Source: an uncultured bacterium (GTDB taxonomy: Bacteria > Actinomycetota > Coriobacteriia > Coriobacteriales > Coriobacteriaceae). Taken from it: a DNA stretch of 17,988 bases. The stretch covers positions 1 to 17,988 of the forward strand of contig CAJMRD010000042.1 in NCBI GenBank assembly GCA_905215725.1, in the 5' to 3' direction. Both the position numbers and the translations under genes were made by a program. Of this stretch, positions 14,011 through 17,988 are shown piece by piece. Positions within the stretch are counted from its first letter, which is position 1. Every line of letters starts with the position of its first letter. The notes below the pieces were generated by a model, which ran no database searches, was not told the origin of the DNA, and saw only the letters and a program-made list of their open reading frames with translations.

Positions 14011-14571
14011 ATGAAGTTTGTTTGCCCCGTTTGCGGTTATGTGGAAGAGTTCGACGGCGACCAGCTGCCCGAGGATTTTAAGTGCCCCCAGTGCGGCGTT
14101 CCCGGTTCTCGTTTCCTGAAGCAGGAGGAGGGCCAGCTCGAGTGGGCCGCCGAGCACGTCGTGGGCGTCGCCAAGATGGAGGGTGTCTCTGAGGACATCG
14201 TTGCCGACCTGCGCGCCAACTTTGAGGGCGAGTGCTCCGAGGTCGGTATGTACCTGGCCATGGCTCGCGTCGCTCATCGCGAGGGCTATCCCGAGATCGG
14301 CCTGTACTGGGAGAAGGCTGCCCACGAGGAGGCCGAGCACGCCGCCAAGTTCGCTGAGCTCCTGGGCGAGGTCGTGACCGACTCTACCAAGAAGAACCTC
14401 GAGATGCGCGTTGAGGCCGAGAACGGCGCCACCGCCGGCAAGACCGATCTTGCTAAGCGCGCCAAGGCCGCTGGCCTCGATGCCATCCACGACACCGTGC
14501 ACGAGATGGCTCGTGACGAGGCCCGCCACGGCAAAGCTTTCGCCGGCCTGCTCAAGCGCTACTTTGGCTAA
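14011..14571 (+). CDS. Reverse rubrerythrin (rubredoxin-first peroxidase)
   Basis: A 186-residue non-haem iron protein that reduces hydrogen peroxide in anaerobes. The N-terminal rubredoxin domain has C5-x2-C8 and C25-x2-C28 (CPVCGY, CPQCGV); the ferritin-like diiron domain follows with E74, E107/H110 (HEEAEH), E137 (VEAEN) and E170/H173 (DEARH). Having the rubredoxin first rather than last defines the 'reverse' type known from clostridia. The start at 14011 is set by AAAGGA eight bases before; the frame is open further upstream but lacks a start with a ribosome site. Codon use is strongly biased to GAG, AAG, GCC and CTG compared with neighbours, a sign of high expression. It is a one-gene unit with its own promoter and terminator. 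Confidence 0.93.
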   Translation: MKFVCPVCGYVEEFDGDQLPEDFKCPQCGVPGSRFLKQEEGQLEWAAEHVVGVAKMEGVSEDIVADLRANFEGECSEVGMYLAMARVAHREGYPEIGLYWEKAAHEEAEHAAKFAELLGEVVTDSTKKNLEMRVEAENGATAGKTDLAKRAKAAGLDAIHDTVHEMARDEARHGKAFAGLLKRYFG

Positions 14572-14606
14572 GCCAACCGCCTGAGACATAACCTCAAGCT
14601 CGATGA

Positions 14607-14636
14607 GGCCCGGACCGTATTGGTTCGGGCCTTTTT
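14607..14636 (+). terminator. Rho-independent terminator of rubrerythrin
   Basis: GGCCCGGACC (14607-14616) pairs with GGTTCGGGCC (14622-14631) with one G-U wobble around a five-base loop, followed by TTTTT (14632-14636). It is 35 bases after the stop codon. Confidence 0.9.
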
Positions 14637-14702
14637 CGTGCCTCACGAACTTGTTAACGCCCTGAAATAGGACCGCCTTCGGCATCGGCTTCTCGTCAAA
14701 AA

Positions 14703-14825
14703 CTAAGTGAGTAGACTTTTTGGAACTTGCCGAGCACACCACCCATATTGCTTTATAAAGCCGCAGGTAAATGACTTGTTGCAAAACGGCCTGGTCGCCA
14801 AAGTGCCAAAAGTCTACTCACTTAG
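14703..14825 (+). repeat. 123-bp intergenic repeat, copy B, with three-frame-stop inverted ends
   Basis: The left end CTAAGTGAGTAGACTTTTTGG and the right end, which reads CTAAGTGAGTAGACTTTTGG on the minus strand, are inverted repeats. The interior closely matches copy C, sharing CCGCAGGTA, CTTGTT, CAAAAC, and CCTGGTCGCCAAAGTGC. Its right end overlaps the end of the 377-residue minus-strand gene and supplies that gene's stop codon. The flanks show at most a two-base AA on both sides, not a clear target duplication. Confidence 0.85.
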
Positions 14826-15941
14826 AACCGCAGCCGTCCACGATTGAGCTGTTTTGTGTCTAACGGGCATCTTCCCGTCGATTACTCCCAATTTTGTCCA
14901 GTCAACGAATAGTTCAGACCGGAGTAATGTCTCAGCCCTTTGCTCATCTGAGCTTTTATCACGATATTCAGCATCGAGCATCCTGCATACAGCCTTAACG
15001 ATCGCGCGGAATCTATCCTCATCCGATATCTGTCTGTGTGTCAGGAGAAGCACATCGTAGCCCATGGCCTGAAGGGCTGTCATGCGGTCAGCGTCACGCA
15101 AGCCATCCCCTGCGCGTCCGTGCGAGGCCTTTCCCTGACATTCAATGGCCACCTGTCGCCTACCGTCCGGCGAAGAAAGAAGTAGGTCGATATATACACG
15201 GGACTTTCCCACAATCGCTCGAGCACTTGTGCTTAACGTCACTTCAACATTAAGCTCTATGCCGCAAAAACCTTCGCCTCCCAGGGATCGCGGCAGTGCA
15301 AGTAGCAAATACGCCTCGACCTCAAAAGGCGACGCGGCACCCAATGGAACGAGTTGCGATACCGCCATAAATCTATTGCCGTAACGCATCCCGCAAACAT
15401 CTGAACAAAAACGGTCAAGGTCTCCGCCCAAAACCAAAGCGTCTCGACGCCATAAATTTGAGGCGGTGCCGTCCTCGGACGGGCAGCGCACCCAACCGAA
15501 CGTTGTCGAAATCGCGCCCGAATCAATTGCACGCGAAAGCTCCGCCTCAAGTGCCGCTGGCAGGGCACACACCGCAAACAAGCCGCACATCTCTGCCAAC
15601 ACAAAAAGAAGCTGGAGATCCGTCAGATGTCGAGACATGATAAATGCCGTCAGTAGAGGAGACGTGACCAAAAACCCATGCTCCGTTTCCAGCACGGATT
15701 CCCTGGGGAACTCACCAAGAAACAGCCGCTGTCTGATACTGGCAGGACAAGTCCGCTTGTTTCTCGTCCGGACCAATGTATACAACGGAAAGCCGAGCAC
15801 AACCGCAGCCGTCGGGTTACGGGCAAGGTCATATCGCTGCCGGTCTTCTTCCGGCCGTGGAAGCGGCGGACACAAAGCGCGGACTTGAGGAGGCAAACGC
15901 CAGTACCTAAAAGCCGATATGTCACAAAGTAGATCCTTCAT
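14814..15941 (-). CDS. Coriobacteriia-type protein with PD-(D/E)XK nuclease-like C-terminus, function unknown
   Basis: About 375 residues from the ATG at 15941; a GTG two codons earlier (15947) is possible, and neither has a ribosome site. The N-terminal part (MKDLLCDISAFRYWRLPP, then a block ending GFLVTSPLLTAF) recalls multi-copy hypothetical proteins I associate with Coriobacteriia. The C-terminal part has YIDLLLSS (D about 252), VAIECQGKASH (E and K about 267-271), a D-x2-R pair and GYDVLLLTHRQI. This order resembles Vsr/DUF559 and other PD-(D/E)XK folds, so DNA cleavage or a defence role is possible but unproven. The last three codons and stop come from repeat B, and repeat C lies 182 bases upstream of its start. 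A type of AbiEi-like regulator is an alternative idea for the N-terminus. Confidence 0.65.
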   Translation of the reverse strand: MKDLLCDISAFRYWRLPPQVRALCPPLPRPEEDRQRYDLARNPTAAVVLGFPLYTLVRTRNKRTCPASIRQRLFLGEFPRESVLETEHGFLVTSPLLTAFIMSRHLTDLQLLFVLAEMCGLFAVCALPAALEAELSRAIDSGAISTTFGWVRCPSEDGTASNLWRRDALVLGGDLDRFCSDVCGMRYGNRFMAVSQLVPLGAASPFEVEAYLLLALPRSLGGEGFCGIELNVEVTLSTSARAIVGKSRVYIDLLLSSPDGRRQVAIECQGKASHGRAGDGLRDADRMTALQAMGYDVLLLTHRQISDEDRFRAIVKAVCRMLDAEYRDKSSDEQRAETLLRSELFVDWTKLGVIDGKMPVRHKTAQSWTAAVLSE

Positions 15942-16024
15942 AGGCACAGGAAAACACGAATTTCAACCCAGTCAGTCACGCATTGGCGCGAACGCACCAA
16001 AAATGGCGCCGAACGGACTGCCAA

Positions 16025-16101
16025 GTTTTCAACAGCCCTCCCCAACTGGCCAAAAGCTTGCCGAGAGCTGGACGAAGCCCTGTTGAAAACCCCATTTTTT
16101 T
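16025..16101 (+). repeat. Inverted repeat GTTTTCAACAG / CTGTTGAAAAC with T-run
   Basis: A perfect 11-bp inverted repeat (16025-16035 with 16080-16090) encloses 44 bases and is followed on the plus strand by CCCCA and seven T. It lies in the 181-base gap between repeat C and the 377-residue gene. It could be a plus-strand terminator, although no plus-strand gene precedes it, or a second small palindromic repeat. Confidence 0.5.
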
Positions 16102-16122
16102 CTCATGCAGAAGCTTTGCGCG

Positions 16123-16245
16123 GCAAGTGAGTAGACTTCTTTGAACATCCCGAGCAGGCCGGTCATCCTGCTTTTCAAAACCGCAGGTAGATAGCTTGTT
16201 ACAAAACTGCCTGGTCGCCAAAGTGCTAAAAGTCTACTCACTTAG
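16123..16245 (+). repeat. 123-bp intergenic repeat, copy C, with three-frame-stop inverted ends
   Basis: The right end reads CTAAGTGAGTAGACTTTTAG on the minus strand. The left end (AAGTGAGTAGACTTCTTTG) has lost the outer CT, so its TAA is gone while TGA and TAG remain. The interior closely matches copy B in the same orientation, including CCTGGTCGCCAAAGTGC. Its right end overlaps the end of pdxR and supplies that gene's stop codon. Confidence 0.85.
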
Positions 16246-17673
16246 GTTGCAGAGTGCCCCCATTAGCTGCAATTCCAAGGTAGTTAGTACTTTTGGACTC
16301 AGATCGTCATACTGAACAAGAATTTGAGTTGAGTTTTCAGGGACAGATGCGCCATCGGCACACCAAAAACAGTCACCGATATCGATAAAAGGGATGCTCG
16401 AGCGCGTGAGGGCCCATGCAAAAGTGCTTCCGCCCGTTCCACGCTCCGCAACCACGATACAGTAAAGGCCCGCGTCTGCATGCTCGATCGAGACCTCTCC
16501 TGCCGGAAATACCTTCCGCACAAGCGCCATCAGGCCATCACGCGCCTCGCGAGCACGAACGCGCACGCGGTTCACATGTCGCTCGTAATCACCCGATTCC
16601 AGCAAACGCGCCAAAGCGACCTGGTCAACAGAGCTCACCGACGAGGCGTAGAAACCAAGGTTGCGCCTAAACCGCTCCATTAACTCATCGGGCAACACCA
16701 TGTACGCCAAACGCAACGCCGATGAAAGGCTCTTCGAAAACGTGTTGGTGTAGATAACCGACTGGGCGGCATCGATCGACGCGAGCGCGGGAATCGGCTT
16801 CCCGGCAAGGCGAAACTCACAATCAAAGTCATCTTCGATGAGGTACCGACCTGGTCGCTCGGCGGCCCAGCTCAGCAGCGCATAGCGACGCGCAATGCTC
16901 GTCACAAGACCGGTGGGATACTGATGGGACGGCATCAGGTGAAGAACATCGGTCCCAGTTTTCTGCAGAACGCTCAGGTCCACGCCGTCATCATCCAACG
17001 GGATATGTCGAACTTTGCAACCCATAGCCTGATAGATGCGCGTCAGACGCAAATAGCCCGGGTCCTCAACGGCATACACCTTGTCAGCGCCAAGCAACTG
17101 AACCAACATGGTATCGAGCAGCTGAGCGCCCGCGCCGATAACAATGTTATTGGGGTCGACATTCATACCCCTCGTCCCGCGCAGATGGTGAGCAATTGCG
17201 CGTCGCAGCCGGGCGGTGCCCTGTGCCGGTGCGGGCGAAAAGATCTCGCGCTCGTCTTCGGACGCCAGCGTCGCCCGTAGCGCACTTTGCCAAAGCCGCG
17301 CCGCCTCCAAAGCGGAAGGAGAAAGTGCGTCGAATTGCTCGACCCGCCCGCGGACATCATGCGCGCTGGGGTCCACAGAGACGGCATCTCGGTCGATGCC
17401 CTCCGAAGCCAAAGGCAAAACCGGTGCATCCGGAAGTTTGCAAGCGTAGTAGCCACGCCGCGGCTTTGAGCAAATATAGCCCTCGGCAAGTAGCTGGCTA
17501 TATGCATTCTCGATGGTAATGACACTGATTCCCAGATGACTGGCAAAGGCGCGCTTAGACGGCAGATGCTCCCCCGCCGCAATACGCCCAGCAACAATAT
17601 CATCTCGAATTTGCTGGTAAACATACTCATAGAGCGATGCTTCGCCGCGTTTTTCCAAATTGTAGTCAAGCAT
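16234..17673 (-). CDS. pdxR: MocR/PdxR-type transcriptional regulator of vitamin B6 synthesis
   Basis: A 479-residue fusion of a GntR-type winged-helix DNA-binding domain (about residues 12-75, with LPSKRAFASHLGISVITI) and an aminotransferase class I fold. The latter keeps the cofactor residues EDPGY (203-207), HQYPTG (250-255), DDFDCEF (281-287) and the PLP lysine K314 in TFSKSLSSALRLAY. MocR/PdxR proteins sense pyridoxal phosphate and control pdxST; here pdxS lies divergently 145 bases away, which supports the call. The start at 17673 was chosen because AGGTGAT lies eight bases before it; an in-frame ATG at 17706 has no ribosome site. The final codons Leu-Ser-Glu and stop are part of repeat C, so the natural C-terminus may have been replaced. 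Confidence 0.88.
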   Translation of the reverse strand: MLDYNLEKRGEASLYEYVYQQIRDDIVAGRIAAGEHLPSKRAFASHLGISVITIENAYSQLLAEGYICSKPRRGYYACKLPDAPVLPLASEGIDRDAVSVDPSAHDVRGRVEQFDALSPSALEAARLWQSALRATLASEDEREIFSPAPAQGTARLRRAIAHHLRGTRGMNVDPNNIVIGAGAQLLDTMLVQLLGADKVYAVEDPGYLRLTRIYQAMGCKVRHIPLDDDGVDLSVLQKTGTDVLHLMPSHQYPTGLVTSIARRYALLSWAAERPGRYLIEDDFDCEFRLAGKPIPALASIDAAQSVIYTNTFSKSLSSALRLAYMVLPDELMERFRRNLGFYASSVSSVDQVALARLLESGDYERHVNRVRVRAREARDGLMALVRKVFPAGEVSIEHADAGLYCIVVAERGTGGSTFAWALTRSSIPFIDIGDCFWCADGASVPENSTQILVQYDDLSPKVLTTLELQLMGALCNLSE

Positions 17674-17724
17674 GAGTTTATCACCTGGCCTTATTAAGCC
17701 ATTCAATCTGGTATTAGTCTGACC

Positions 17725-17753
17725 TTGTTATTATCTCGAAAACTGAGTATTTT
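17725..17753 (+). promoter_or_regulatory. pdxS: Promoter candidate for pdxS
   Basis: TTGTTA (17725-17730) and TATTTT (17748-17753) are 17 bases apart, each with four of six consensus matches. A weak promoter fits activation by PdxR, whose binding site would be expected upstream. TCTGGTA and TCTGACC (around 17707-17724), 11 bases apart, could be direct-repeat half sites, but this is only suggestive. Confidence 0.4.
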
Positions 17754-17818
17754 GCCATACCCAGCTCCCCGATAGGATGTTCCGTCAAGCAATGCACATG
17801 CCAACCAAGGGAGCAACC

Positions 17819-17988
17819 ATGGCAGAACAGACCAGCAAGGCAGATCGCGTCAAACTCAATCGCGAGCTCGCGCAGATGCTCAAGGGCGGCGTCATCATGG
17901 ACGTCACCACGCCCGAGCAGGCACGCATCGCCGAGGAGGCAGGCGCCTGCGCCGTCATGGCTCTCGAGCGCATCCCGGCCGACATCCG
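17819..17988 (+). CDS. pdxS: Pyridoxal 5'-phosphate synthase subunit PdxS (partial, C-terminus beyond window)
   Basis: The first 56 codons are present. PdxS builds pyridoxal 5'-phosphate from ribose 5-phosphate, glyceraldehyde 3-phosphate and ammonia supplied by PdxT. The stretches AQMLKGGVIMDVTTPEQAR, IAEEAGACAVMALERIP and ADI are close to the highly conserved PdxS N-terminus (MLKGGVIMDV, EEAGAVAVMALERVPADIR). The conserved Asp of GGVIMDV, which contacts the substrate in the family, is present. AAGGGAG lies five bases before the ATG at 17819; an earlier in-frame ATG at 17792 would place that ribosome site inside the gene and is less likely. pdxT is expected downstream, outside the window. 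Confidence 0.95.
   Translation, partial: MAEQTSKADRVKLNRELAQMLKGGVIMDVTTPEQARIAEEAGACAVMALERIPADI

Noticed and set aside
14703..16245. Classical composite transposon
   Set aside because: No transposase and no clear target-site duplication; only a cassette-like arrangement can be claimed.
1..17988. CRISPR array, tRNA or rRNA genes
   Set aside because: No regularly spaced short repeats, no cloverleaf-type sequence and no rRNA-like stretch was seen by eye on either strand.

Overview
The window looks like chromosomal DNA from a GC-rich anaerobic gut actinobacterium of the class Coriobacteriia, most likely Collinsella or a close relative. This rests on GC-rich codon use, a rubredoxin-first ('reverse') rubrerythrin, a DUF3516-type actinobacterial helicase, a PdxR/PdxS pair, and a 377-residue protein of a type I associate with Coriobacteriia. 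The genus is inference; no rRNA or tRNA gene is present to confirm it.

Layout. 1-2516 (minus): the start of an Elp3-type radical SAM tRNA enzyme, cut by the window edge, then a two-gene operon of a membrane-anchored XRE regulator and a DUF4097 protein. 2785-7606 (plus): a SAM methyltransferase resembling Trm9, an unusual TrmB, and a large Ski2-like helicase with a strong terminator. 7686-10720 (minus): HIRAN protein, a 59-residue protein, a calcineurin-like phosphoesterase and a DUF2130 coiled-coil protein, with stacked hairpins between the last two. 10957-11061 (minus): a 27-residue hydrophobic peptide gene whose ribosome site lies in a hairpin. 11146-13754 (minus): an iron-type alcohol dehydrogenase and a class 3-like aldehyde dehydrogenase in one operon. 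14011-14571 (plus): rubrerythrin with its own promoter, PerR-like dyad, UTR hairpin and terminator. 14814-15941 (minus): the 377-residue nuclease-like protein. 16234-17988: the regulator pdxR (minus), divergent from pdxS (plus, cut by the window edge).

The most unusual signal is a family of three 123-bp intergenic repeats, at 4681-4803, 14703-14825 and 16123-16245. All have the same length and orientation. Their inverted ends read CTAAGTGAGTAGACTTTTT or close to it. Each intact end carries TAA, TGA and TAG in three different frames, so translation entering from either side is stopped within about 12 bases. Two neighbouring minus-strand genes, the 377-residue gene and pdxR, take their last codons (Leu-Ser-Glu-stop) from this sequence. 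Two of the copies bracket the 377-residue gene.

Three links between genes are suggested. Elp3, a Trm9-like methyltransferase and TrmB lie close together, which points to a tRNA-modification neighbourhood with a possible eukaryote-like wobble-uridine route. The alcohol and aldehyde dehydrogenases form a redox pair. PdxR probably controls vitamin B6 synthesis through the adjacent pdxS.
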